The notes under the pieces are model-generated. The model was given only the letters and a program-made list of their open reading frames with translations, was not told where the DNA came from and did not search any database. The position numbers were made by a program, and so were the translations under genes. From Petunia secreta (taxonomy: Eukaryota > Streptophyta > Magnoliopsida > Solanales > Solanaceae), in the NCBI GenBank assembly GCA_029990175.1, contig JARKIP010000065.1, forward strand, positions 24,778,501 to 24,842,500: 64,000 bases of DNA, read 5' to 3'. Position 1 is the stretch's first letter; every line of letters starts with the position of its first letter. Below, piece after piece: positions 46,532 to 56,492 of this stretch.

Positions 46532-49500
46532 GGACAAGTGTGTTCCATGATCATTGACTCGGGTAGTTGTGCAAATGTGGTGAGCCAATCTTTGGTTTCA
46601 CAATTGAAGTTGCCTACCCTTAAACACCCAAGTCCCTACTGTTTGCAATGGTTGAGTGAATGTGGGGAGTTGAGGGTAGTGAAGCAAGTCTTGATTAGGT
46701 TCAAGATTGGAAACTACCAAGATGAACACATGTTTGACGTGGCGCCAATGCAAGCTTGCCACCTCTTATTTGGTAGGCCTTGGCAATACGAGAAACAAGT
46801 GGTTTATGATGGCTGAGCCAACACTTATAAAGTTAGACATGAGGGGAAGAAGAATGTGCTTACACCCTTGACCCCAAAGCAAGTAAGTGATGACTATCGG
46901 CGGATGAAGGAATTGAGGGAAGCGGCTAAAGCCAAGTCCCCGGTTGTGGCCAAGCCTTTGGCCGAGACTCCACCATCTTCCACCGGTCGCATTTGTGCCA
47001 TGATGCAACCGGGTGAGTATTTGAAAGGTAATGATGGCACCAAGATGCTCGTATGCCTAGTGCACAAAGGTATGGTTTTAAATTCCGAAAGTGATTAGTT
47101 GTCTAACCCTAACCCTTTGCCTAGTGCCATTGAAAATGTCTTGAAGGTATTTGAGGACATGTTCCCGAAAGAGATGCCGAGTGGTCTTCCTCCGTTGAGG
47201 GGGATTGAGCACCAAATTGATTTTGTCCCGGGGTTCCAAATCCCAAACAAGCCGGCCTATAGGAGCAAACCGGAAGATATAAAGGAATTGCAAAGGCAAG
47301 TTGATGAGTTGCTCAACAAAGGCTTGGTTCATGAAAGCTTGAGTCCGTGTGCCGTACCGGTCATTCTTGTGCCAAAGAAGGACGGGACATGGAGAATGTG
47401 TGTTGATTGCCGTGCGGTCAACAAGATAACGGTAAAGTATCGTCATCCCATTCCTAGACTTGATGACATGCTTGATGAGTTGAGTGGTTCTAGTATCTTT
47501 TCTAAGATAGATCTTAGGTCCGGCTACCACCAAATCCGGATGAAATCGGGTGATGAGTGGAAACCGCATGCAAGACCAAATTTGGTCTCTATGAGTGGTT
47601 GGTGATGCCTTTTGGCCTCTCCAACGCACCTAGCACTTTCATTAGACTAATGAACCACGTCTTGAAACCATTTATCAACAAATTCGTGGTTGTCTATTTT
47701 GATGATATCTTGATATATAGCAAATCAATAGACGACCATGTTGGCCACTTGAGTCAAGTCCTTGAAGTGCTACGAGCCGAAAAGCTCTATGCCAATTTTA
47801 AGAAGTGTGCCTTTTGTGTTGAAAAGGTTGTCTTTTTGGGCTTTGTTGTTAGTGTCAATGGTGTAGAAGTTGATGAGTCCAAAGTTGAAGCCATTAGAGA
47901 TTGGCCTACTCCTACCACTGTCTCTCATGTGAGGAGTTTCCATGGCCTTGCTAGTTTCTGTAGGCACTTTGTTAGGGACTTTAGCACCATTGCCACACCA
48001 CTCACCGAGTTGGTGAAGAAAGACAAACCCTTTGTGTGGGGAGAGCCTCAGGAGAGGGCTTTCCAAAAATTGAAAGGTAGGTTGAGTACCGCCCCATTGT
48101 TACAATTGCCCGACTTCGGGAAGGCTTTTGAGGTTGAATGTGATGCCTCGGGGTGGGAATTAGGGGTGTTCTCATGCAAGAAGGGAAACCCGTTGCCTAC
48201 TTTAGTGAGAAGTTGAAGAGCGTAACCATGAATTACTCCACGTATGACAAGGAGTTGTATGCCCTCGTGAGAGCTCTAGCCCATTGGCAACACTATCTAT
48301 GGCCTCGGGAATTTGTGATTAAGAGTGACCATGAGTCACTCAAGCATCTAAGAGGCCAAGAGAAGTTGAACAAGAGACATGCCAAGTGGGTGGAGTTCAT
48401 TGAGTCCTTCCCTTATGTAATTCATTACAAAAAGGGTAAGGACAATGTTGTAGCCGATGCTTTTTCTAGGAAGTTCGCCCTTGCTACCACTTTTGCTTCT
48501 AGGCTTATGGGTTTTGAAAGTATAAAGTTGATGTATGCACATGACCCAAAGCTCAATAGCATCCATGATGCTCTAGTGAGTAGGGAGAGGGTGGAGAAAT
48601 ACCAATGGGTAGATGGCTACATTTTCAAGAATGGGAGAGTGTGTGTCCCCGAGTCCTCTTGGAGAGATGTGCTAGTACAAGAAGCACATTGTGGGGGCTT
48701 GATGGGTCACTTTGGGGTGGACAAGACTATGGCCATACTTAAAGAACAATTCCATTGGAAAAAAATGAGGCCTCTTGTGGAACGTTTTTGCAATGCTTGC
48801 TTGGATTGCAATAAGGCCAAGTCTAGGTCCAACAAATATGGCTTATACACTCCTTTGCCCATACCCACTAGTCCGTGGGTTGATATCTCTATGGATTTTG
48901 TTATGGCTTTGCCCCAAACTAGAGGAGGACACGATAACATTTATGTTGTCGTTGATCGTTTCTCCAAAATGGCTCACTTTATTCCGTGCAAAAAAGACTA
49001 ATGATGCACAACATGTAGCTTCTTTGTTTATTGATAATGTCTTAAAGTTGCATGGGGTGCCTCGCACCATTGTTAGTGATAGGGACTCCAAGTTCCTTAG
49101 CCATTTTTGGAAGTGTTTGTGGGGGTGCTCTTGGCACCAAATTGCTATTCTCTACATCCCACCACCCTCAGACCGATGGGCAAACCGAGGTGGTGAACCA
49201 AACCTTAGGAGCTCTACTTAGAGCTATGACCAGAGGTAAGGCCGGAACTTGGATTGATAAGCTACCACTCATGGAGTTTGCATATAACCGCACTTTGCAT
49301 CGTATGATTGGCATGACTCCATTTGAGTGTGTTTATGGTTTTAACCCTTTGATTCCTCTTGATCTTACCCCTTTTCCAAGGGATGTGGTTGTTGATTTTG
49401 AAGGTAAAGCTCGGGCCAAGGCATTGCTTGAACTTTATGCCAAGGTGAAGAAGACTTTGGAGGAGGCCTATGAGAAGCTAGCAACCAAGAAAAACAAAGG

Positions 49501-49770
49501 AAGAAAGAAGGTGGATTTCAAGAAGGGAGATTGGGTATGGGTGCACTTCCGCAAGGAAAGATTTCCAAACCATAGGAAGGGGAAGTTGGCACCAAGGGGA
49601 GATGGCCCTTTCCAAGTGTTATCCAAGATCAACAACAATGCATATGTGATAGATTTGCCCGGTGAGTATAATGTGTCGACTACTTTCAATGTTAGTGACT
49701 TGACTTCTTTTGATGTAGGTGATGATGCCTTGGAGGAGGACGCCTTAATTTCGAGGACAAAATCTTCTCA
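46532..49770 (+). pseudogene. element F pol: protease, reverse transcriptase, RNase H, integrase
   Basis: Protease with IIDSGSCAN and LLFGRPW (46532-46800). Reverse transcriptase with GIEHQIDFVPG, VILVPKKDGTWRMCVDCR, SGYHQIRM and YFDDIL (47200-47800). RNase H with ECDASG, DKELYALV and KSDHESLKHL (48120-48480). Integrase with the HHCC finger (H..HCGG...CNACLDC), SMDFVMALP, IVSDRDSKF and GQTEVVN (48660-49330), then GDWVWVHFRKERFP ... ALISRTKSSQEGEDD. Lesions: TGA 46814-46816, TAG 47096-47098, a one-base loss near 47565 in RT, another near 48150 in RNase H, and one-base gains near 48995 and 49125 in integrase. Not functional as it stands. Confidence 0.92.
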
Positions 49771-49782
49771 AGAAGGGGAGGA
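49749..49782 (+). promoter_or_regulatory. hairpin remnant and polypurine tract of element F
   Basis: ATTTCGAGGACAAAATC (hairpin arm mutated) and AAGAAGGGGAGGA abutting the 3' LTR. Confidence 0.78.
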
Positions 49783-50516
49783 TGATGCAACCCAAATTGC
49801 ATCAACGAGGCCATTAACTCGAAGTCAAGCCAAGGAGATACAAGACACTCACTTACAATTGGTTTGGAAGGGCATGGATGATACGAGCTCGGGGGGTGAC
49901 TTGAAGACCATGCAATGGAGCTCGATCAAAGAGGAAACAAGGCAGGAAACATTGCAGCAAAACAGGGCAGCACATTCTGAGCTTACTGCCTGCCGAAGGA
50001 AGATTGTTCTTTGCGATCGCGACATTGTCTGCGCGATCGCGAAGAGAAGTTCTTTGCCCTGCGCGACAGCGTGACATTGAGCGCGATCGAGAGGAGTTGA
50101 TGCCTAGTTCATTCTGCGCGATCGCTATTCCTTGTGCGCGATCGCGATGAATAGTTGAGGGGCAGCGGACCAGAATCTGAGCAAACCTTATAAAGGGGTG
50201 CTATAAATACACCCCTTCATCATTTATTGTCTTTTTACCTTACTTTGAACACAAAACATTAATGAGCATTGCTCTAAGACCCTTATAACTATTTTGGCTT
50301 GAAATCAATTGGATGAATCGAAGTTGCTCTTCAATCCTATTTGATCATTCTATTTGCTCGAGCCGAGTGTCTCTTGAGGATAGTTACACAGCGTAGGTGA
50401 TTCTTGCCATCGTTCGGGGTGTAACGAAACATTATTCTTCGTTGCTACTTGAACAATCGTGTGAGTCTTCGTCTTGTTTCTTATCTTTTATGGCTTTCGT
50501 AGTTTCGATTGTATTA
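49783..50516 (+). repeat. 3' LTR of element F
   Basis: 734 bp, TGATGCAACCC...GATTGTATTA (end mutated from CATCA). CGATCG motifs at 50010-50150. Confidence 0.92.
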
Positions 50517-50521
50517 AAGCC

Positions 50522-51299
50522 ACATCATGATGTGAGCTCATTGTTTAATGAATCTCTCACTAGTGTAGATTTTATAGTTGACAATGATTGTGACCTTTGC
50601 TATGACACACCACCAATCTTTGATAAAGGGGTAGATGAGATAGTTGATCATACCCTTATTGATATGCTTCTATTTGGTGTGTCTATGTGTTGTGGTGAGG
50701 ACGGTAGTGAGCTTGAGGAGTCCAACTTGCATGAATTGGACAAGGTGGTCTATGATGACTCCTCAAGTGAGAGTAATAAACCTAGTCTTGATAACTTGTC
50801 TTTGCTTGATCATGATATTGAGATGCATGCTTTTACTAATCCATTGTCTGAAGGCATCCTCATTAGTGGTAATGACTAGTATCGGACTAGAGTGGGTAGT
50901 AAAATAGAACCTCCATAGTGTGAAGGGTTTGACTCCTTAGGCAACCCATTGTGTGAAAATTTGAGTGAGGTAGATGACTCTTTGAGTGACCCTACTATTG
51001 CTTGTTGGGGTTATGATGAAGAAGAGGTCATTCTCAATACCTTCCTTGATAGCTTGTCTTTTGAGAAAGGTTGCTTAGGTGATGAGAATGGAGGTAAAAG
51101 GGTATCCCTTTGTGTGAGTAAGTATGCTCTAAAGAAGGGGAGTGGAGTACTTGATGCTACTTGTAGGATGAGTTATTTGACTCACTCCATTCCACATGTT
51201 GATCGCACTTTGAGGATAGATTGGTCTGTTGATAGTGAGCTTAAGGATCAAGAGGATTTTGATAGCTTGATCTTGCATTTTCCATGTTCCCATGACCTA
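50522..51299 (+). pseudogene. element E, continued: middle of region X
   Basis: Resumes after F at the exact codon (AKP | HHDVSSLFNESL). It carries CDLCYDTPPIFD, LIDMLLFG, a TAG at 50877-50879 (Leu in relatives), another stop a few codons on (Trp in EPPWCEG changed), SDPTIACWGYDEEE, LKKGSGVLDATCR and HFPCSHDL. Element G interrupts it at 51300. Confirms that E is a region X element. Confidence 0.82.
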
Positions 51300-52124
51300 T
51301 GATAAGAATCAATATGCGGAAAAGTAAAAGATAAAAGCGAGACGTAACTCGTACGATAATCTCAAGTAGCAACGGAGAACTTGTTCCGTTACACCCCGAG
51401 AGAATGACAAGAATACCTACACTAGGCAACTACCCTCGAGCTAACGTGAGCACGTAAGTAGAATGATCGGGGGGGATTGGAATTCATCTAGATCCGCTAG
51501 AGGAAGAACAAGTCTCATCAAGGTTTCCTTCATTCAATCAAAGAGTTCAACTCTCAACACAAGTGTTTGTTCAATCATCAAAGTTAGCTAATGATTTGAA
51601 GAGGCTAAGTGAAGTATTTATAGGCTTCACTTAGGTCTAATAAAAGGTCTAAAATACCCCCAAAGTGGGCTAAAAACATATAAGGCCACGCAGGGCTATA
51701 ATTGGAAGTTCAAACAAAAGTAATTAAAATCCCGCATGTGGGTCACAGGGGGAGGCGGTCCGCCTAGGGTGGGGAGGCGGCCGCCTAGTGACTTGCAGGC
51801 CTCTGGATTTCCTGAGGCGCTCCGCCTCTTATGCTGAGGCGCTCCGCCTCCTGACTTCTAGTTCTCTGGATTTTGGGAGGCGCCCCGCCTCAGCTGGGAA
51901 GCGCTCCGCCTTGTTCTGAAGCCCCTTGGGATGTCTCATTTTGTGCCTCTTGAGCCTCACCAATCGCCCTAGCAGGTCCTCCATCCATGGCACACCAAAG
52001 CATGACCTTCAAGTCGCTCTTGGGGCCTTCTTCCATACCCTTTCATATCAAGTGAAGATGGGTATCTTGGATCAACTTGGCTTGACTCCGAGTGAATGGT
52101 CTTGAGGGGGTTTGGGTCTTATCA
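51300..52124 (-). repeat. 3' LTR of element G
   Basis: 825 bp, TGATAAG...CTTATCA, with AGGCGGTCCGCCT/AGGCGCTCCGCCT motifs at 51745-51920. Confidence 0.88.
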
Positions 52125-52160
52125 TCCTCCCCTTCTTGAGAGGATTTCGTCCTCGAAATC
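52125..52160 (-). promoter_or_regulatory. polypurine tract and hairpin of element G
   Basis: Minus strand GATTTCGAGGACGAAATC (52143-52160) then a purine tract abutting the LTR. Confidence 0.8.
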
Positions 52161-52187
52161 GATGCATCATTCACGACCTCTTCATCA

Positions 52188-54404
52188 TCATGCACGACCC
52201 CTTCTACCTACATCCAAAGGAACCAAGTCACAAACATTGAAAGTATTAGAAACTTGATACTCACTTGGCAAGTCGACCACATAGGCATTGTTGTTTATCT
52301 TTGAGAGCACTTGGAATGGGCCATCTCCCCGGGGTGCCAACTTCCCTTTCCTAAGGTTTGGAAACCTTTCTCTCCGGAAGTGCACCCACACATAGTCACC
52401 CTTCTTGAGTTCCACCTTCTTGCGGCCTTTGTTTTTCTTGGAGGCAACCTTAGCATAAGCTTCCTCCAAGTTCTTCTTCTCCTTTGCATGGAGCTCAACC
52501 AAAGCCTTGGCTCTAGCTTTACCTTCAAAATTAACAACCATTTCCCTTGGCAAAGGGGTTAGATCAAGGGGAATCAAGGGGTTAAATCCATAAACACACT
52601 CGAATGGAGTCATGCCTATCATGCTATGCAATGTGCGATTGTAGGCAAACTCCATAAGAGGTAGACGATCAATCCAAGTCCCGGCCTTCCCTCGGGTCAT
52701 GGCTCTAAGAAGAGCTCCCAAGGTTCGGTTTACCACTTCCGTTTGCCCATCGGTTTGGGAGTGGTGGGACGTGGAGAACAAGAGCTTGGTGCCTAAAGCA
52801 CCCCATAAACACCTCCAAAAATGACTTAGGAACTTGGTGTCCCTATAACTCACTATGGTTTGAGGCACACCATGCAACTTCAAAACATTTTCAATAAACA
52901 AAGTTGCCACATGTTGTGCATCATCACATTTCTTGCACGGAATGAAATGAGCCATTTTGGAGAACCTATCCACAACAACATAAATGCTATCATGGCCCCC
53001 CCTAGTCCCTGGTAATCCCATCACAAAATCCATTGAGATATCCAACCATGGACTAGTAGGTACGGGGAGAGGGGTATACAACCCATGAGGGTGGGCTTTA
53101 GATTTGGCACGTTTGCACTCAAGGCAATTAGTGCAAAACTTTTCCACATGCACCCTCATCTTTGGCCAATAGAATTGTTCTTGAAGAATGGCTAAGGTCT
53201 TTCTTGTGCCAAAATGTCCCATGAGTCCCCTGCAATGTGCCTCGTGCACAAGCAACTCTCTCCAAGAGGACTCCGGTATGCGCACCCTACCATGTTTGAA
53301 GATATATCCATCAACCCATTGGTATTTGTCAACTCTCTCCCCTTTCTCTAGAGTGTCATGGACACTCTTTAGCTTTGGGTCATGAGCATACATCAATTTA
53401 ATGCTCTCAAAACCCATGAGCTTAGAGGTGAGAGTGGTGGCTAGAGCAAACTTTCTCGAAAGCGCATCCGCCACAACATTGCCCTTCCCTTTCTTGTATT
53501 GGATAACGTAGGGAAAAGACTCAATGAATTCAACCCACTTGGCATGTCTCTTATTGAGCTTCTCTTGGCCTCTTAGGTGCTTGAGTGACTCATGGTCACT
53601 CTTGATCACAAACTCTCTAGGCCACAAGTAATGTTGCCAATGGGCAAGGGCTCTCACAAGGGCATACAATTCCTTGTCATATGTAGAATAGTTCAATGAG
53701 GCCCCTTTCAACTTTTCACTAAAGTAGGCGATGGGTTTGCTATCTTGCATTAAATCACCACCAATTCCCACCCCCGAGGCATCACATTCAACCTCAAATG
53801 CCTTTCCAAAGTTGGGCAATTGCAATAGGGGAGCGGTACTTAACCTACTTTTCAATTCTCGGAAGGCCTTTTCTTGAGGCTCTCCCCAAACAAAGGGTTG
53901 GTCTTTCTTCACCAATTCGGTGAGTGGAGCGGCGATGGAGCTAAAATCTTTCACAAAGCGTCTATAAAAACTAGCAAGACCATGAAAGCTCCTCACTTGA
54001 GTCACGGTAGTAGGAGTAGGCCAATCACGAATGGCCTCTACCTTAGACTCATCCACCTCCACTCCTTGGGCACTCACAACAAACCCAAGGAAGACAACCT
54101 TCTCCACACCAAATGCACACTTTTTGAAATTAGCATAGAGCTTTTCGGCTCTCAAAGCTTCAAGCACTTGCCTAAGGTGGTCCTCATGTTCATCAATTGT
54201 CTTACTATAGATCAAGATATCATCAAAATAGACAACGACAAACTTGTTGATAAAAGATTTCAAGACATGGTTCATGAGTCGCATGAAAGTGCTAGGTGCG
54301 TTGGAAAGCCCGAAGGGCATTACCAACCATTCATAGAGACCAAATTTGGTCTTGAATGCGGTTTTCCATTCATCCCCGGGTTTCATCCGGATTTGATGGT
54401 AACC
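52188..54404 (-). pseudogene. element G pol: partial reverse transcriptase, RNase H, integrase
   Basis: Long open frame of about 740 residues. It enters at SGYHQIRMKPGDEW (mid RT) and contains FVVVYFDDIL, a complete RNase H (CDASGVGIGG, KELYALVRA, KSDHESLKHL, VVADALSRK), the integrase HHCC finger (HEAHCRGLMGHFG ... CTNCLEC), SMDFVMGLP, GQTEVVN and a C-terminus GDYVWVHFRRERFP to NVCDLVPLDVG. The second catalytic Asp of integrase is Tyr (IVSYRDTKF; codon 52845-52847, GAT to TAT by one change), so integrase is probably inactive. Residues that could be read upstream of SGYHQ come from the inserted LTRs of I and H and are not part of this protein. The gene is truncated by insertion I. Confidence 0.9.
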
Positions 54405-54458
54405 TGATAAGAATAAAAAATGAAACGCGGAAATAAAGATAAAGAGCGAGACACTACT
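54405..54458 (-). repeat. element I, 3' LTR, first fragment
   Basis: TGATAAGAATAAAAAATG... to the H insertion site. Continues at 60981 after H; the duplicated target is CTACT (54454-54458). Confidence 0.82.
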
Positions 54459-55284
54459 TGATGAGACCCAAATCGCGCCAAGACACTTTCTAACACTTTC
54501 CGACATGTGCCAAGCTTGGAAGATACAATGGACTTGAAGTCAAGGGCTTTGGAAGTGCTCCGGATGGTTTCATCATTAGGCTCCACGCCTAAGGAGAAGG
54601 AAGGAGGTCCAGCATAGCTAGGCGCCCCGCCTAGCCCAGGCGCCCCGCCTAGGAAGCTCACTGCCTAAGAATGGAAGGCACCCAGGCGCCCCACCTAGCC
54701 AGGCGCCCCGCCTAGCTGAAGGCCAAGCCAGGCGCCCCGCCTAGCCAGGCGCCCAGCCTAGCTGAAGGCCAAGCCAGGCGCCCAGCCTAGCCAGGCGCCC
54801 AGCCTAGCTGAAGGCCAAGCCAGGCGCCCCTCCTACAGTCCAGGCGCCCCTCCCAGCTGAAAAGACTATGTTTCTTTTACTGTTTTGCCCTGCGTGGCTT
54901 ATTTGTTAAACCCTATTAGTAAGGGTAATTGAGTCTTTGTGTAAGCTTGGGAAAACACTATAAATATCCAAGCCTAGCTTATTTTACACTTAGTTTATGT
55001 TGAATGATGAATTGAATATTGAAAAGAGTGGATTCTCTTTGGGTTTATGAAAACCAACCTTAGTTGGGACTTGTTACTTCTAGTGGATTCTAGTTGCCTA
55101 ACAACCCCGCCCCGATCATTCTACTTGCGGGTCCTAGTTGGCTCGAGGGTAGTTGCATAGCGTAGGTGTTCTTGTCCTTCTCCCGGGGTGTAGCGGAACC
55201 AGTTCTCCGTTGCTACTTGGGATTAGAGATCGAGTTACGTCTCGTTCTTTATCCTTTTTACTTTCCGCGTTTTGAGTCTCATCA
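54459..55284 (+). repeat. 5' LTR of element H
   Basis: 826 bp. The largest motif array in the window (54615-54860), then TATAAATA at 54959. One 18-bp unit longer than the 3' LTR; otherwise few differences. Confidence 0.94.
54615..54860 (+). repeat. AGGCG-NNN-CGCCT motif array in U3 of element H
   Basis: About a dozen AGGCGCCCCGCCTAG or near copies (CAGGCGCCCAGCCTAG, AGGCGCCCCTCC) at about 18-40 bp intervals, upstream of the TATA box. Each full motif is a 5-bp dyad around a 3-base centre. Confidence 0.85.
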
Positions 55285-55298
55285 TTTAGTATCAGAGC
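55285..55298 (+). promoter_or_regulatory. primer-binding site of element H (tRNA-iMet)
   Basis: TTTAGTATCAGAGC, one base different from the TTTGGTATCAGAGC of the other elements. Confidence 0.85.
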
Positions 55299-56492
55299 AA
55301 GGCTCGGGTTTTGTTTCTACAAACCCCCGACCCTTGGTTCTTCGTGCCTAGTATCTTTTCTTTTAGTATTCTTGTTGTTGAAGTTATTGAAAGAAGAAAA
55401 TTACAAAAAAATTGAAAAATTGAAAAATCCAAAAATTGGGTGTATCTTGTTGGTTTGGATGATTTATGATATGGGTGTTATAGATTCTTGATCGTGAATG
55501 AATTCCCGTTACTTGGGTACCAAAATTGTTTGGATTGGTGGAGTTTGAAAATTTGAAACCCCAAAACCCCTTAAACCCTTGAAGAACTTGTTCTTGATGA
55601 TTTTGGCTTGATTCTTGGGTTGGATGGATGTTTGATTGAAAACTTGATATTGGGGATTGAACTTCATTGAAAAACAAACGATTTGATACCAATTTTGTGG
55701 GATTTGAGTATGTATAACACCAAGTTTGATGAATCACAATCCATTTTGAAAACCCTTTGAAAAACCCCCTTGTTCTTGAGTTCTTGGCATTGAATCTTGA
55801 AATTGATTGATTGTTTGGATGTTAATGTGATTGGGGTTTGTTAAGGAAGATCAAAAACAACTTTGGGTATCATTGGATTGTGAAAACAAGTTGAAAACAT
55901 CGGATTTGGAGCTTGAAAATCGACTTGAAACGAGTTTGGAACGAGTTGGGAAAAGCTTCAGGCCAGGCGCCCCGCCTGACTTGGCTACTGCCTAAGTCTC
56001 AGGCGCCCCGCCTGGAACACTGCACAGTTAGGCGCCCCCTCCTGAGTTCAGGCGCCCCTCCTTGAGTGCTGAAAGTGTTGTTTCGGGTAGATTTTCATAG
56101 GCATTTTCCTTTGTTTGATAACATAACATCTAGTTGGTGCTACTTTGAGTAACCGTTTTACTTGAATAGTGCTAACCCTTTAATTGCTATTAGGATCATC
56201 GTGCCTAGAAAGGAGACTAGAATTCAAAGAAGATCCGTAGTATCTTTTGGTTCAAGTCCTCACTTCAAATTGCTTAGCGTTCATCGAGTCATATTAACTC
56301 CACTCGCCCCGGAGTACAATTGGCTTGTGAATAGTTGGTTGGGTTGAGGATTGATAGTCAACTCCTTGAAGCTTTTGGTAACAAGTCCGAGTGAAATATC
56401 CACCACCACCCCCAAAAGAGTGATCCGAGTGAACTCAAGTGAGGGAGTGAGTGAGGTCTTTTACTAACGTTTGTTGCTTCTTTGTAGGTACA
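55299..56492 (+). other. untranslated leader of element H
   Basis: No supported gene. Leader motif block at 55965-56070 (AGGCGCCCCGCCTG type). TTCTTTGTAGGTACA just before the gag ATG resembles a 3' splice site. Confidence 0.72.

Larger units (their letters stand above)
36528..50516 (+). mobile_element. LTR retrotransposon F, formerly autonomous Gypsy element, carrying nested D
   Basis: LTRs 36528-37271 and 49783-50516. TSD AAGCC at 36523-36527 and 50517-50521 in element E. Without D (40049-46526) it is about 7.5 kb. Gag, protease, RT, RNase H and integrase are in canonical Ty3/Gypsy order, all damaged. The integrase C-terminus runs to the polypurine tract without a visible chromodomain. Its LTR motifs are of the CGCGATCGCG type, as in C. 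Confidence 0.93.
51300..54404 (-). mobile_element. LTR retrotransposon G, autonomous-type Gypsy element, 3' part
   Basis: Minus strand: 3' LTR 51300-52124, polypurine tract, integrase, RNase H and reverse transcriptase back to 54404, where element I is inserted. The rest (RT N-terminus, protease, gag, 5' LTR) should lie right of the window. Its LTR is of the AGGCG-NNN-CGCCT motif type, so it is a candidate helper for A, D, E, H and I. Confidence 0.88.

Noticed and set aside
51300..52124. Solo LTR interpretation of G
   Set aside because: It is followed by a polypurine tract, hairpin and integrase in the correct orientation.
54405..54506. N-terminal extension of the long G pol frame (MSESVRK...)
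   Set aside because: These codons fall in the LTRs of I and H. True G pol sequence enters only at SGYHQIRM (54404).
54615..54860. GC-rich repeat arrays as a CRISPR array
   Set aside because: Plant retroelement LTR context, dyad motifs with irregular short spacers repeated in each LTR; no cas genes.
56451..56492. Upstream extension of the H polyprotein frame
   Set aside because: No ATG upstream; the first codon there is GTG. ATG 56493 gives the MANDGDD start shared by relatives.
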